From the NCBI RefSeq assembly GCF_000719345.1, contig NZ_JOFX01000031.1:1-64000 (forward strand): DNA of 64,000 bases. The letters run 5' to 3'. The notes beneath the pieces are model-generated. The model searched no databases. It was not told the origin of the DNA and saw nothing but the letters and a program-made list of their open reading frames with translations. The DNA comes from Streptomyces sp. NRRL F-2664 (lineage in GTDB: Bacteria > Actinomycetota > Actinomycetes > Streptomycetales > Streptomycetaceae). Of this stretch, positions 26,834 to 37,030 are shown in pieces. Position numbers and translations under genes: made by a program. Each line of letters opens with the position of its first letter. Within the stretch, counting starts at the first letter, position 1.

Positions 26834-27800
26834 CGTGGCGCGGGGCGCAGGTCGCGGGGCATGTCGGCCTGTGAGACGGCGTCGGTCACAGGGGCATGGC
26901 GGCGGTGAGGGCCCGGCTGCCTCCGGGGCCGGGGCCCGCGGTGAGGGGGCCGCCGCGGGCCGCGGCGCGCCCGGTCGCGCCGACGAGGGCGCAGCCGCCA
27001 CCGCGGTCCTTCGCGGGGTGGCATGGGCTCGCGTGCACGGCGGTACGGGCGCCCGCGCGGCCCGGCCGGACCTGGGCGCCGGGACGGCTGCGCCGGGGCC
27101 TCCCCCCGGCGCGCCCGTGACCGCAGCCGCGCCGGCCGCGACAGTACGTACGGGTGCCCCCGCGGGCCCCGCCCGAAGGGCGCCGGGCGACTTCGCCGGA
27201 CCTCCCGGCCCGCCCGCGGCTGCCGCACGCGCGGCTTCAACCGGGGTGGCCGGGCTCGCGTCTTTCAGGAGGAAGCCGGACGCTCCGCCGGGAGTGCCGT
27301 ACGGAGGTATCCGTCGAGGTCGACGGTGGTGACGATGACGATGACGGTGCGTGGCCCGTGGCTGCCGGACGGACACCGGGTGGTGTCGAGGCCGTCGAGC
27401 TTCGGCGTGCGGATGTCGAGGAGCGGGACGTCGGGGCGGTGTGCGGCGCCGGTGCGGGCGACAGCGGCCAGCGCGGCGAGGCCGGCCGGGGCAGCCACGG
27501 GGGCCTCGGCGGCGGCAACGAGGGCGGCCACCGCGGCCCGGGCGACAGCGGCCCGGGCAACCACGGCGACCAGGGCGGTTTGCCCCGCTGCGGCGGCGGC
27601 CCCGGTGACGGGCCGGCTCGGGAGGATCCGGCCGGTCCCGGTTCGGTCCGTCTGCTGGTCGTCCGCGACGACCGCGCCGGGCGCCGTGCGCGGTCTGCTC
27701 CGCGGTCGCCCGTTGCCGCCGGTCGCCTCCCGTGGGAGCGGCGGGCGCCTCGACCCGCAACCGCCCGTCGGCCCCGCGGGTACGGCGGCGGGTGCGTCGC
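26834..27800. other. About 1 kb without an intact gene
   Basis: Extremely G/C-rich DNA between chorismate mutase and the trypsin terminator. Open frames cross it on both strands, but their products are low-complexity Ala/Arg/Gly/Pro and none has a start with ribosome site plus recognisable domains. The only protein signal is the broken response-regulator remnant at about 27190-27564 (minus strand). Confidence 0.6.
27190..27564 (-). pseudogene. Decayed NarL/LuxR-type response regulator
   Basis: On the minus strand, one frame reads R-P-D-V-P-L-L-D-I-R-T-P-K-L-D-G-L-D-T-T-R, then VIVIVTTVDLDGYLRTAL, matching the phospho-acceptor block and switch/TTFDLDEYVYEAL block of NarL-family receivers. The reading then stops, and a different frame continues from about 27300 with GGASGFLLKDASPATPVEAA, the expected next element (AGASGFLLKDA). 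The frameshift therefore falls at about 27295-27305. The N-terminal acidic pocket and the C-terminal HTH cannot be found, and the flanks have drifted to low-complexity Ala/Gly. This is a gene remnant. Confidence 0.65.
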
Positions 27801-27835
27801 GTCCTTCCGGCCCGTCGGTACCGGGCCGGAAGGAC
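27801..27835 (-). terminator. Terminator of the trypsin gene
   Basis: GTCCTTCCGGCCCG (27801-27814) pairs perfectly with 27822-27835 over 14 bp, loop TCGGTAC, 21 bases beyond the trypsin stop. Confidence 0.8.
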
Positions 27836-27856
27836 GGGGTGGTGCCGGTGCCGGGG

Positions 27857-29776
<1,920 letters not shown>

Positions 29777-29790
29777 CTACCGGCCAGTAG
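29777..29790. promoter_or_regulatory. Near-palindrome upstream of the HAD phosphatase
   Basis: CTACCGGCCAGTAG is a dyad with one mismatched pair, located 67 bases before the start codon in an AT-richer stretch. TetR-family operators often look like this; the regulator is unknown. Confidence 0.3.
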
Positions 29791-29856
29791 ACATGTGTGC
29801 GCTTCTCGCCAACTCTGGTCACGTCCATGTCAATTCGTGACCGAGGAGCGCCCCCC

Positions 29857-30558
29857 ATGCGCAGTTCCCGCCGCACCCGCACGCCCCGTACCGCCGCTGT
29901 CGGCGTGGCCGCAGCGGCCGCCGTCCTGACGCTCGTTCCGGCCACCGCGGCCCAGGCGGCGCCCGTCGCCGCACCCGCCCCCGCCTCCGTGTCGGCGACC
30001 GCCTACGCGCCTGCCTCCGCGACCGCCTCCGCGCCGGGCGGGAACGCGGCGATCCTCGGCATCGACTATGCCGCGTGGCAGCGGGAGGTGGCCGCGATCG
30101 TCGACGCGGCGCGCCCGGCCATCGAGCAGCGCATCGCGAACTCCCCCGCCGGCGAGAAGCCGGCCCTCGTCCTCGACATCGACAACACCTCGCTGGAGAC
30201 GGACTTCCACTGGTTCTGGACGTACCCGACCCCCGCGATCGCCAAGGTGCGCGCCCTGACCCAGTACGCCCACGCCCGCGGCGTCGCCGTCTTCTTCGTC
30301 ACGGCCCGCCCGGGAATCATCCACTCCCTGACCGAGTACAACCTCAAGGCCGTCGGCTACCCGGTGTCCGGGCTGTACGTCCGCGACCTGCCCGACCTCT
30401 TCGAGGAGGTCAGCACCTACAAGACGGCCAAGCGCGCGGAGATCGAGGCGCGCGGCTACACGATCATCGCCAACATCGGCAACAGCCCGACCGACCTGGT
30501 CGGCGGTCACGCCGAACGCACCGTCAAGCTCCCGGACTACAACGGCAAGCTCTCCTGA
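29857..30558 (+). CDS. Secreted HAD-family acid phosphatase (class B-like)
   Basis: 233 residues from ATG 29857, chosen for GAGGAG 10 bases upstream and for the signal peptide that follows (Arg-rich start, hydrophobic Ala/Val run, cleavage near AQAAPV). HAD motif I ALVLDIDNTSLETDFHWFW, motif II VAVFFVTARPGIIHSL, then KTAKRAEIEARGYTIIANIG with the motif III Lys and the motif IV region NIGNSPTDLVGG. Family members are exported acid phosphatases. Upstream, CTACCGGCCAGTAG (29777-29790) is a near-perfect dyad that could be a TetR-type operator. Confidence 0.88.
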   Translation: MRSSRRTRTPRTAAVGVAAAAAVLTLVPATAAQAAPVAAPAPASVSATAYAPASATASAPGGNAAILGIDYAAWQREVAAIVDAARPAIEQRIANSPAGEKPALVLDIDNTSLETDFHWFWTYPTPAIAKVRALTQYAHARGVAVFFVTARPGIIHSLTEYNLKAVGYPVSGLYVRDLPDLFEEVSTYKTAKRAEIEARGYTIIANIGNSPTDLVGGHAERTVKLPDYNGKLS

Positions 30559-30564
30559 CGCACC

Positions 30565-30588
30565 GGGGGGAACCCTCCGGTTCCCCCC
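30565..30588 (+). terminator. Terminator after the HAD phosphatase
   Basis: GGGGGGAACC (30565-30574) pairs with GGTTCCCCCC (30579-30588), loop CTCC, 6 bases after the stop codon. Confidence 0.8.
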
Positions 30589-30750
30589 TCCCGCGCGACC
30601 CGCGCACAACATGATGGCCCGACTGCGGTTCAGCGGGTACGCGCAGCGGGTAGTGATACCCCAACGCACCGACGAAGACTCGGGCCCGACCCCTCGCCAG
30701 GGGGCCGGGCCCGCTCTCGTTCCCGGCCTCCTCCGACGCGGGCCGACGCC

Positions 30751-31662
30751 CTACTGCGAGCCGTACACCGGCAGCGGGGGCTCGGCCGCCGCCAGGAGTT
30801 TCACCGCCGCCTCCCCCGCCTGCGCCGGGGTCCACCGCGCGCCGCGGTCCGCGGTGGGGCCCGGCCGCCAGCCCTCCATGACGGTGATCCGGCCGCCTTC
30901 GGTCTCGAAGACCCGTCCGCTGACCCCGGCCGAGGCGTCCGCGCCGAGCCACACGACGAGCGGTGAGACGTTCTCGGGTGCCATCGTGTCGAAGCCGCCG
31001 TCCTCGGGGGCGGCCATGGCCTGTGCGAAGGTCTGCTCGGTCATGCGGGTGCGCGCCGCCGGGGCGATGGCGTTGACCTGGACCCCGTACCGGCCCAGCT
31101 CGGCGGCCGCGACCAGGGTCAGGCCGAGGATGCCGGCCTTGGCCGCGCTGTAGTTGCCCTGGCCGACGGAGCCCAGCAGGCCCGCCCCGGAGGACGTGTT
31201 GACGACGCGGGCGGCCACCGGCCGGCCGGCCTTCGCCTCCGCCCGCCACCACGCGGCGGCCGACCGCAGTGGCAGGAAGTGCCCCTTCAGATGGACCCGG
31301 ACGACCGCGTCCCAGTCGCCCTCGTCCAGGTTCACCAGCATCCGGTCCCGCAGGAAGCCGGCATTGTTGACCAGCGTGTCCAGCCGGCCGAAGGCGTCGA
31401 CGGCGGCCCGTACCAGGCAGTCCGCGCCCTGCGCGGTCGCGATGTCGCCGCCGTGCGCGACGGCTTGACCGCCGAGCTCCTCGATCTCCCGGACCACCTG
31501 GGCCGCCGGGCTCTGCGGGTCGGGCCGTCCGTCCAGTCCGACGCCGAGGTCGTTGACGACGACCTTCGCCCCTTCCGCGGCGAAGGCCAGCGCGTGGGCG
31601 CGGCCCAGCCCCCGCCCCGCACCGGTCACGACCACGACCCGGCCCTCGCACAGTCCCGCCAT
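30751..31662 (-). CDS. SDR, Rv3548c-like, steroid catabolism cluster
   Basis: 303 residues from ATG 31662 with AAGGAGGGC upstream. Cofactor motif VVVVTGAGRGLGRAHALAFA, VNNAG, catalytic Ser ahead of QGNYSAAKAG (YxxxK). The N-terminus MAGLCEGRVVVVTGAGRG, the block NAIAPAARTRMTEQTFA and the tail LPVYGSQ agree with M. tuberculosis Rv3548c (about 304 residues) as I remember it, as does the gene's place beside an Rv3549c-like SDR and echA20-ipdABC. It starts one base after the upstream SDR stop, so both are one operon reading away from the KstR2-type operator at 32447. Exact substrate unknown; a CoA-thioester of a steroid ring-C/D intermediate is likely. Confidence 0.85.
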   Translation of the reverse strand: MAGLCEGRVVVVTGAGRGLGRAHALAFAAEGAKVVVNDLGVGLDGRPDPQSPAAQVVREIEELGGQAVAHGGDIATAQGADCLVRAAVDAFGRLDTLVNNAGFLRDRMLVNLDEGDWDAVVRVHLKGHFLPLRSAAAWWRAEAKAGRPVAARVVNTSSGAGLLGSVGQGNYSAAKAGILGLTLVAAAELGRYGVQVNAIAPAARTRMTEQTFAQAMAAPEDGGFDTMAPENVSPLVVWLGADASAGVSGRVFETEGGRITVMEGWRPGPTADRGARWTPAQAGEAAVKLLAAAEPPLPVYGSQ

Positions 31663-31663
31663 C

Positions 31664-32428
31664 TCAGCCCTCCTTGTTGACAGTTGCCGCATCCAGGAAC
31701 GCCGGGCGCTCCCCGCCGCCGTGCACCAGCAGGCCGGCCCCGCTCACGTACCGCGCCCGGTCGGAGGCGAGGAAGACCGCCGCGTCGCCCACGTCGTCCG
31801 GTTCGGCGAGGCGGCCCAGCGGGACGGTCGCGCCGACCGCCTTGATCCCGGCCTCGTCCCCGTAGTGCAGGTGCGCGAGTTCGGTGCGCACCATGCCGAG
31901 GAGCAGCGAGTTCACCCGTACTTCGGGGGCCCACTCGACGGCCATGGACCGGGCGAGGCTCTCCAGGCCCGCCTTGGCCGCACCGTAGGCCGCCGTCCCC
32001 GGTGAGGGGCGGGTGCCGCTGACGCTGCCGATCATCACGACCGAGCCGCGGGCCCGTCTCAGCCAGGGGTGGGCGGCCAGGGAGGCCGTCATCGGGGCGA
32101 CGAGGTTCAGCTCGACGACCCGGGCGTGGCGTTCGGCGTCGCCCTCGCCGAGGAGGCGGTACGGAGTCCCGCCGGCGTTGTTGACCAGGCAGTCGAGCCG
32201 CCCGTACCGGTCGGCGACCGCGTCGAAGAAGTTCCGTACGGCGCCCGCGTCGCGCAGGTCGAGCGCGGTGAAGGACGCTTCGCGGCCGCCCGCCGCGACC
32301 GGCCGGTCCGGGGGCCGGCGTGCGCAGACGACGACCTCGGCGCCGGCCGCGAGGAACGACCGGGCGATGCCGGCACCGACGCCCCTGGTTCCGCCGGTGA
32401 CGACGGCGACCCTCCCGTCGAGCTCCAT
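31664..32428 (-). CDS. SDR, Rv3549c-like, steroid catabolism cluster
   Basis: 254 residues from ATG 32428 with GAGGAAGG upstream. Typical SDR: VAVVTGGTRGVGAGIARSFL, VVVCARRP, LVNNAGG, SVSGTRPSPGTAAYGAAKAG (Ser, Tyr, Lys triad), final LVHGGGERP. First gene of the leftward operon controlled from 32447-32463. The order SDR-SDR facing echA20-ipdA-ipdB-ipdC is that of Rv3548c-Rv3553. Function within the HIP pathway not assigned. Confidence 0.83.
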   Translation of the reverse strand: MELDGRVAVVTGGTRGVGAGIARSFLAAGAEVVVCARRPPDRPVAAGGREASFTALDLRDAGAVRNFFDAVADRYGRLDCLVNNAGGTPYRLLGEGDAERHARVVELNLVAPMTASLAAHPWLRRARGSVVMIGSVSGTRPSPGTAAYGAAKAGLESLARSMAVEWAPEVRVNSLLLGMVRTELAHLHYGDEAGIKAVGATVPLGRLAEPDDVGDAAVFLASDRARYVSGAGLLVHGGGERPAFLDAATVNKEG

Positions 32429-32446
32429 CGGCTGCTACCTTCCTCA

Positions 32447-32463
32447 CCTAACAAATGTTTGGT
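32447..32463. promoter_or_regulatory. KstR2-type operator 1
   Basis: Minus-strand ACCAAACATTTGTTAGG. It sits between the divergent SDR (start 32428) and echA20 (start 32485). It is identical at 16 of 17 positions to the site at 42677-42693 upstream of the other half of the cluster. Against the published M. tuberculosis KstR2 box AnCAAGnnCTTGnT (recalled) it matches 8 of 10 fixed positions. Repressor: the TetR protein encoded at 41198-41839. Confidence 0.8.
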
Positions 32464-32484
32464 GGAAAGGTAGCTGATCCTCTC

Positions 32485-33234
32485 ATGGGTGTCTCCACCT
32501 CCCGCCCGGACCAGGGCGTCGCACAGGTCACGGTCGACTTCCCGCCCGTCAACGCGCTGCCCGTGCAAGGCTGGTACGACCTCGCCGACGCCCTGCGGGC
32601 CACGGGCCGGGACCCCGAGGTCCGGTGCGTGGTCCTCGCCGCCGGGGGCCGCGGCTTCAACGCGGGGGTCGACATCAAGGAGATGCAGCGCGACACCGGC
32701 CGCGCGGCCCTCATCGGCGCGAACCGGGGCTGCTACGAGGCGTTCGCCGCTGTCTACGAGTGCGAGGTGCCCGTCGTCGCGGCCGTGCACGGCTTCTGCC
32801 TGGGCGGCGGCATCGGCCTGGTCGGCAACGCCGACGCGATCGTCGCCTCCGACGACGCCGTCTTCGGGCTGCCCGAACTCGACCGGGGCGCCCTCGGCGC
32901 CGCCACCCACCTGTCCCGGCTGGTGCCCCAGCACCTGATGCGCGCCCTCTACTACACCTCGCGCACCGCGACCGCCGCCGAACTGCACGCCCACGGCTCG
33001 GTCTGGAAGGTGGTCCCGGCCCACGGCCTGCGCGCGGCCGCGCTGGAACTGGCCGGGGAGATCGCGCAGAAGGACGGCCACCTGATCCGGCTGGCGAAGG
33101 CGGCCATCAACGGGATCGACCCGGTGGACGTGCGCCGCAGCTACCGCTTCGAGCAGGGCTTCACCTTCGAGGCCAACCTCAGCGGGGTGGCCGACCGGAT
33201 CCGCGACACCTTCGGGAAGGGAGAGCGCGCATGA
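32485..33234 (+). CDS. echA20: Enoyl-CoA hydratase/isomerase family, EchA20-like steroid ring D hydrolase
   Basis: 249 residues from ATG 32485; GGAAAGG lies a little far upstream, so the start is fair, not certain. Crotonase core: DFPPVNALPVQGWYDL, AAGGRGFNAGVDIKEMQRDT, VHGFCLGGGIGLVGNADAIV (oxyanion-hole region), GALGAATHLSRLVPQHLMRA. In mycobacteria EchA20 hydrolyses ring D of the HIP-derived CoA ester. Followed by ipdA with an ATGA overlap. Assignment rests on its position between the SDR pair and ipdAB. Confidence 0.85.
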   Translation: MGVSTSRPDQGVAQVTVDFPPVNALPVQGWYDLADALRATGRDPEVRCVVLAAGGRGFNAGVDIKEMQRDTGRAALIGANRGCYEAFAAVYECEVPVVAAVHGFCLGGGIGLVGNADAIVASDDAVFGLPELDRGALGAATHLSRLVPQHLMRALYYTSRTATAAELHAHGSVWKVVPAHGLRAAALELAGEIAQKDGHLIRLAKAAINGIDPVDVRRSYRFEQGFTFEANLSGVADRIRDTFGKGERA

Positions 33235-34082
33235 GCGACAAGACCATGACCGTCGAGGAGGTGGTCGGGCAGCTGCGCAGCGGAATGACCGTCGGGATCG
33301 GCGGCTGGGGATCCCGGCGCAAGCCCATGGCCCTGGTCAGAGCGCTGCTCCGGTCCGACATCACCGATCTCACCGTAATCGCCTACGGCGGTCCCGATGT
33401 CGGTCTGCTGGCGGCCGCGGGCCGGATCCGCCGGCTCGTCGCCCCCTTCGCCACCCTGGACTCCATCGCGCTGGAGCCGCACTTCCGCGCCGCCCGCGAA
33501 CGGGCCGCCTTCACGCTCACCGAGTACGACGAGGCGATGTTCATGTGGGGCCTGCACGCCGCCGCCAACCGGCTGCCCTTCCTCCCGGTCCGCGCCGGTC
33601 TCGGCTCCGACGTGATGCGGGTCAATCCGGACCTGCGCACGGTCACCTCGCCCTACGCCGACGGCGAGGAGCTCGTCGCCGTGCCCGCCCTGCGCATGGA
33701 CGCCGCCCTCGTCCACCTCAACCGCGCGGACCGCCTCGGCAACGCCCAGTACCTGGGCCCGGACCCGTACTTCGACGACCTGTTCTGCGAGGCCGCCGAC
33801 GCCGCCTACGTCTCCTGCGAGCAGCTCGTGGGGACCGCCGAGCTCAGCAAGGCCGGGCCCCCGCAGTCGCTCCTCGTCAGCCGGCACTCCGTCACCGGTG
33901 TGGTGGAGACCCCGAACGGCGCGCACTTCACCTCCTGCGCCCCCGACTACGACCGCGACGAGGCCTTCCAGAAGCTCTACGCGAGCACGCCCTGGCCGGA
34001 GTTCTCGGCCCGCTTCCTGTCCGGGGCGGGCGAGCACGACTACCAGTCGGCCGTCCGGACCTGGCACGAGGAGCAGCAGTGA
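33231..34082 (+). CDS. ipdA: IpdA, steroid ring C hydrolase alpha subunit (CoA-transferase fold)
   Basis: 283 residues from ATG 33231, overlapping the echA20 stop. Class I CoA-transferase alpha fold: LRSGMTVGIGGWGSRRKPMA, YGGPDVGLLAAAGRIRRLVA, FLPVRAGLGSDVMRVNPDLR. These match IpdA (Rv3551) rather than acetate or succinyl-CoA transferases, whose catalytic Glu lies in the beta subunit. IpdAB in M. tuberculosis opens ring C of the COCHEA-CoA intermediate. Translationally coupled to ipdB (GTGA overlap). Confidence 0.9.
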   Translation: MSDKTMTVEEVVGQLRSGMTVGIGGWGSRRKPMALVRALLRSDITDLTVIAYGGPDVGLLAAAGRIRRLVAPFATLDSIALEPHFRAARERAAFTLTEYDEAMFMWGLHAAANRLPFLPVRAGLGSDVMRVNPDLRTVTSPYADGEELVAVPALRMDAALVHLNRADRLGNAQYLGPDPYFDDLFCEAADAAYVSCEQLVGTAELSKAGPPQSLLVSRHSVTGVVETPNGAHFTSCAPDYDRDEAFQKLYASTPWPEFSARFLSGAGEHDYQSAVRTWHEEQQ

Positions 34083-34831
34083 CCACGACGACCGGCACGT
34101 CAGCCGCCCCCGCCACCCGTGCCGAGTACTGCGTGGTCGCGTGCGCCGAGGCCTGGCGCGGCGACGGCGAGGTGCTCGCCAGCCCGATGGGTCTGATCCC
34201 CTCCTTGGGGGCCCGCCTCGCGAAGCGGACCTTCTCCCCCGACCTGCTGCTGACGGACGGCGAGGCCATGCTCGTCGGGCTGGACGGCACGCCCGAGGGG
34301 TGGCTCCCGTACCGGCGCCACCTGACGATGGTCACCGGCGGCCGGCGGCACGTGATGATGGGCGCGAGCCAGATCGACCGGTTCGGCAACCAGAACATCT
34401 CCTGCATCGGCGACTGGGAGCGGCCGTCCCGCCAGCTGCTCGGCGTCCGCGGCGCGCCCGTGAACACCCTCAACCATCCGGTGAGCTACTGGATCCCGCG
34501 GCATTCGACCCGGGTCTTCGTCGAACGCGTCGACATGGTGAGCGGCGTGGGCCACGACCGGGCCGCCGAGGCCGGGGTGACCCGCTTCCACCGGCTGCCC
34601 CGGGTGGTGAGCGACCTGGGCGTCTTCGACTTCGCCGGCCCCGGGAACACGATGCGGCTGGCCTCCCTGCACCCCGGGGTGACCGTCGGGCAGGTGCGGG
34701 CGGCGACCGGCTTCGAGCTGGCGCTGCCCGAGGAGGTCCCTTGCACGCGGGAGCCGACGGGGCCCGAACTGCGGCTCATCCGCGAGGTGATCGACCCCAA
34801 GGGGCTGCGCGACCGGGAAGTGCGGGGCTGA
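34079..34831 (+). CDS. ipdB: IpdB, steroid ring C hydrolase beta subunit
   Basis: 250 residues from GTG 34079, overlapping the ipdA stop. CoA-transferase beta-type sequence: EVLASPMGLIPSLGARLAKR, LLLTDGEAMLVG, HVMMGASQIDRFGNQNISCI, GARGAPVNTLNHPVSYW-like RGAPVNTLNHPVSYWIPRHS. The normal catalytic-Glu E-x-G region of CoA transferases is not seen, in line with a hydrolase. ipdC begins 4 bases downstream. Confidence 0.9.
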   Translation: MTTTTGTSAAPATRAEYCVVACAEAWRGDGEVLASPMGLIPSLGARLAKRTFSPDLLLTDGEAMLVGLDGTPEGWLPYRRHLTMVTGGRRHVMMGASQIDRFGNQNISCIGDWERPSRQLLGVRGAPVNTLNHPVSYWIPRHSTRVFVERVDMVSGVGHDRAAEAGVTRFHRLPRVVSDLGVFDFAGPGNTMRLASLHPGVTVGQVRAATGFELALPEEVPCTREPTGPELRLIREVIDPKGLRDREVRG

Positions 34832-34835
34832 AGCG

Positions 34836-35963
34836 GTGGAGACGGCGTTCACGAAACTGGTCGGGGTCGAGCACCCGATCGTGCAGACGGGCATGGGCTG
34901 GGTCGCCGGCCCCCGCCTGGTGTCGGCCGCGGCGAACGCGGGCGCCCTGGGCATCCTGGCCTCGGCGACGATGACCACGGAGCACCTGCGGTCGGCGGTC
35001 CGCGAGGTGCGCTCACGGGTGCCGCGGGGGACCCCGTTCGGCGTCAACCTGCGGGCGGACGCCGGGGACGCACCCGAACGCGTCCGGCTGATCATCGAGG
35101 AGGGGGTGCGGGTCGCGTCCTTCGCGCTCGCGCCCTCCCAGGAGCTGATCGGCCGGCTGAAGAACGCGGGCGTGGTCGTCATCCCGTCGATCGGAGCCCG
35201 GCGGCACGCCGAGAAGGTGGCGGCCTGGGGCGCCGACGCGGTGATCGTGCAGGGCGGTGAGGGCGGCGGCCACACCGGGGACGTCGCCACCACCGTGCTG
35301 CTGCCGCAGGTCGTGGACGCCGTGGACATCCCGGTGGTCGCGGCGGGCGGCTTCGGCGACGGCCGCGGCCTGGTCGCCGCCCTGGCCTACGGAGCGGCCG
35401 GCATCGCCATGGGCACCCGGTTCCTGCTGACGTCGGACTCGACCGTCCCGGACGCCGTGAAGGCCGCGTACCTGAAGGCGACGGTCAGGGACGTCACCGT
35501 CACCACGGCCGTCGACGGGCTGCCGCACCGCATGCTCCGTACGGAGCTGGTCGACTCCCTGGAGCGCGCCGGCCGCACCCGGGCGCTGGTCCGGGCGGTC
35601 CGACACGCGGCCGGCTTGCGGAGGCTGTCCGGTCTGAGCTGGCCGCAGATGGTCCGCGACGGCCTGGCGATGAAACACGGCAAGGACCTCTCCTGGAGCC
35701 AGGTCCTGCTCGCCGCGAACACCCCCATGCTCCTCAAAGCGTCCATGGTCGAGGGCCGTACGGACCTCGGCGTCATGGCATCGGGCCAGATCGCGGGGGT
35801 GATCGACGACCTCCCGTCCTGTGCGGAGCTCGTCTCCCGCGTGATGGCCGAGGCCCAGTCCGTGCTGGACCGTCTGCACGGACCGGACGGACCGTACGGA
35901 CCGCTTGGGCCGGGCGTGCCGGACGGACCGCATGTGCCCGACGCCCTGCCACCACCAGGGTGA
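34836..35963 (+). CDS. ipdC: IpdC, flavin-dependent oxidoreductase of HIP degradation (NMO-like barrel)
   Basis: 375 residues from GTG 34836. Nitronate monooxygenase-like TIM barrel: VEHPIVQTGMGWVAGPRLVS, NAGALGILAS, VIVQGGEGGGHTGDVATTVL, VVAAGGFGDGRGLVAALAYG (FMN phosphate-binding), GTRFLLTSDS. Context identifies it as IpdC (Rv3553), which acts on a ring-C/D CoA intermediate with IpdF. The last ~30 residues are an unusual Gly-Pro-rich tail (GPDGPYGPLGP) outside the family's normal end. Last gene of echA20-ipdABC. Confidence 0.87.
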   Translation: METAFTKLVGVEHPIVQTGMGWVAGPRLVSAAANAGALGILASATMTTEHLRSAVREVRSRVPRGTPFGVNLRADAGDAPERVRLIIEEGVRVASFALAPSQELIGRLKNAGVVVIPSIGARRHAEKVAAWGADAVIVQGGEGGGHTGDVATTVLLPQVVDAVDIPVVAAGGFGDGRGLVAALAYGAAGIAMGTRFLLTSDSTVPDAVKAAYLKATVRDVTVTTAVDGLPHRMLRTELVDSLERAGRTRALVRAVRHAAGLRRLSGLSWPQMVRDGLAMKHGKDLSWSQVLLAANTPMLLKASMVEGRTDLGVMASGQIAGVIDDLPSCAELVSRVMAEAQSVLDRLHGPDGPYGPLGPGVPDGPHVPDALPPPG

Positions 35964-35993
35964 TCCCCCTTCTGCGTCACAGGAGTCGCCCCC

Positions 35994-36920
35994 ATGAGCC
36001 GTACCGGGATCCGCAGAGGGGCCGCGGCAGCCGTCGCCGCCCTCGCCCTCGCCACCCTGCCGACCGCCGTGCACGCGGCGGCCGCACCCGAAGCCGGGAC
36101 CGTCACCCGGCACCAGCAGCAGGCTGAAACGATCCGCCAGATCGTCCTCCAGGGCGCTGTCAACGTCCGCGACCTCGGCGGCCACCGCACCTGGACGGGC
36201 GGCCAGGTCCGCCACGGCCTCGTCTACCGGTCCGACGCCCTGGGCAGGCTGACCGACGCGGACGTCACCACCGTCTCCGGTCTGGGCCTCACGAAGGTCG
36301 TCGACTTCCGGATCCCGATGGAGGTGCAGTACGACGGCGCCGACCGGCTGCCCGCCGGACTGTCCGCCACCTCCCGCCCCGTGAGCGACCTCGGCCTCTA
36401 CGGCACGCTGGTCTCGGCGATCGGCAGCGGGGACCCCGTCAGGCAGGAGCAGATGCTCGGCGGCGGCCGCGCCGAGGCCTACATGCGCGACATCTACCGC
36501 ACCTTCGTGACCGGCGCCGAGAACCGGGCGCAGTTCGCGGCGACCCTGCGGGAGCTCGCCGACGGCCGGCAGGGCCCGCTCCTGTACCACTGCACGTCCG
36601 GCAAGGACCGGACGGGTTGGATGAGTTACGTGCTGCTGCGCGCCCTCGCCGTCCCCGAGGAGAGCGCCGAGCGGGACTACCTGGCGTCGAACACCTTCCG
36701 CGCCGCGTACGACGCGAAGGTGCGGGCCGGCCTGAAGCAGTCGGGCCGGATGCAGAACCCGGACCTGCTGATCCCGCTCCAGGAGGTCCGCCAGGACTAC
36801 CTGGACGCGGCGACGGCGCAACTGGAGGCCGACTACGGCAGCTTCTACGGCTACCTGACCCGGGGCCTCGGCCTGGACCTGCGCACCCTGGCGAAACTCC
36901 AGACCGGGCTGGTCCGGTAG
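35994..36920 (+). CDS. Secreted tyrosine phosphatase-like protein (Y_phosphatase3)
   Basis: 308 residues from ATG 35994 with AGGAG upstream. Signal peptide of about 30 residues (Arg start, Ala/Leu core, cleavage near VHAAAAP). Family block AVNVRDLGGHRTWTGGQVRH GLVYRSDAL in sequence order and active-site CX5R loop LLYHCTSGKDRTGWMSY. Acts outside the membrane on phospho-tyrosine or lipid/small-molecule phosphates; substrate unknown. It starts the four-gene block that separates the two steroid-gene halves and has a strong terminator after it. Confidence 0.9.
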   Translation: MSRTGIRRGAAAAVAALALATLPTAVHAAAAPEAGTVTRHQQQAETIRQIVLQGAVNVRDLGGHRTWTGGQVRHGLVYRSDALGRLTDADVTTVSGLGLTKVVDFRIPMEVQYDGADRLPAGLSATSRPVSDLGLYGTLVSAIGSGDPVRQEQMLGGGRAEAYMRDIYRTFVTGAENRAQFAATLRELADGRQGPLLYHCTSGKDRTGWMSYVLLRALAVPEESAERDYLASNTFRAAYDAKVRAGLKQSGRMQNPDLLIPLQEVRQDYLDAATAQLEADYGSFYGYLTRGLGLDLRTLAKLQTGLVR

Positions 36921-36926
36921 CGGACG

Positions 36927-36963
36927 CGACGACGGGCAGTGCGCGCGGCACTGCCCGTCGTCG
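36927..36963. terminator. Bidirectional terminator
   Basis: CGACGACGGGCAGTGC (36927-36942) pairs perfectly over 16 bp with 36948-36963, loop GCGCG. It lies between the convergent phosphatase and DEAD-box helicase genes. Confidence 0.85.
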
Positions 36964-37030
36964 TCCTGCGGTCGGAGCGGGTCGGACCGCAGTCGACCGT
37001 GCGCTCGGACGGTGTCGTCGTCCGTGCGGG

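Noticed and set aside
26816-27760. Intact 314-residue minus-strand gene
   Set aside because: Only one short block (GFLLKDA) is protein-like; the rest is Arg/Pro/Ala low complexity, so the interval is treated as a decayed regulator.
33231-34831. Reading ipdA/ipdB as ordinary acetate or glutaconate CoA-transferase
   Set aside because: The alpha and beta sequences and the flanking echA20, ipdC and SDR genes fit IpdAB; the beta-subunit catalytic-Glu context of true CoA transferases is not visible.
34836-35963. Calling this gene a nitronate monooxygenase
   Set aside because: The fold is the same, but operon position directly after ipdAB and before kstR2-linked genes supports IpdC instead.
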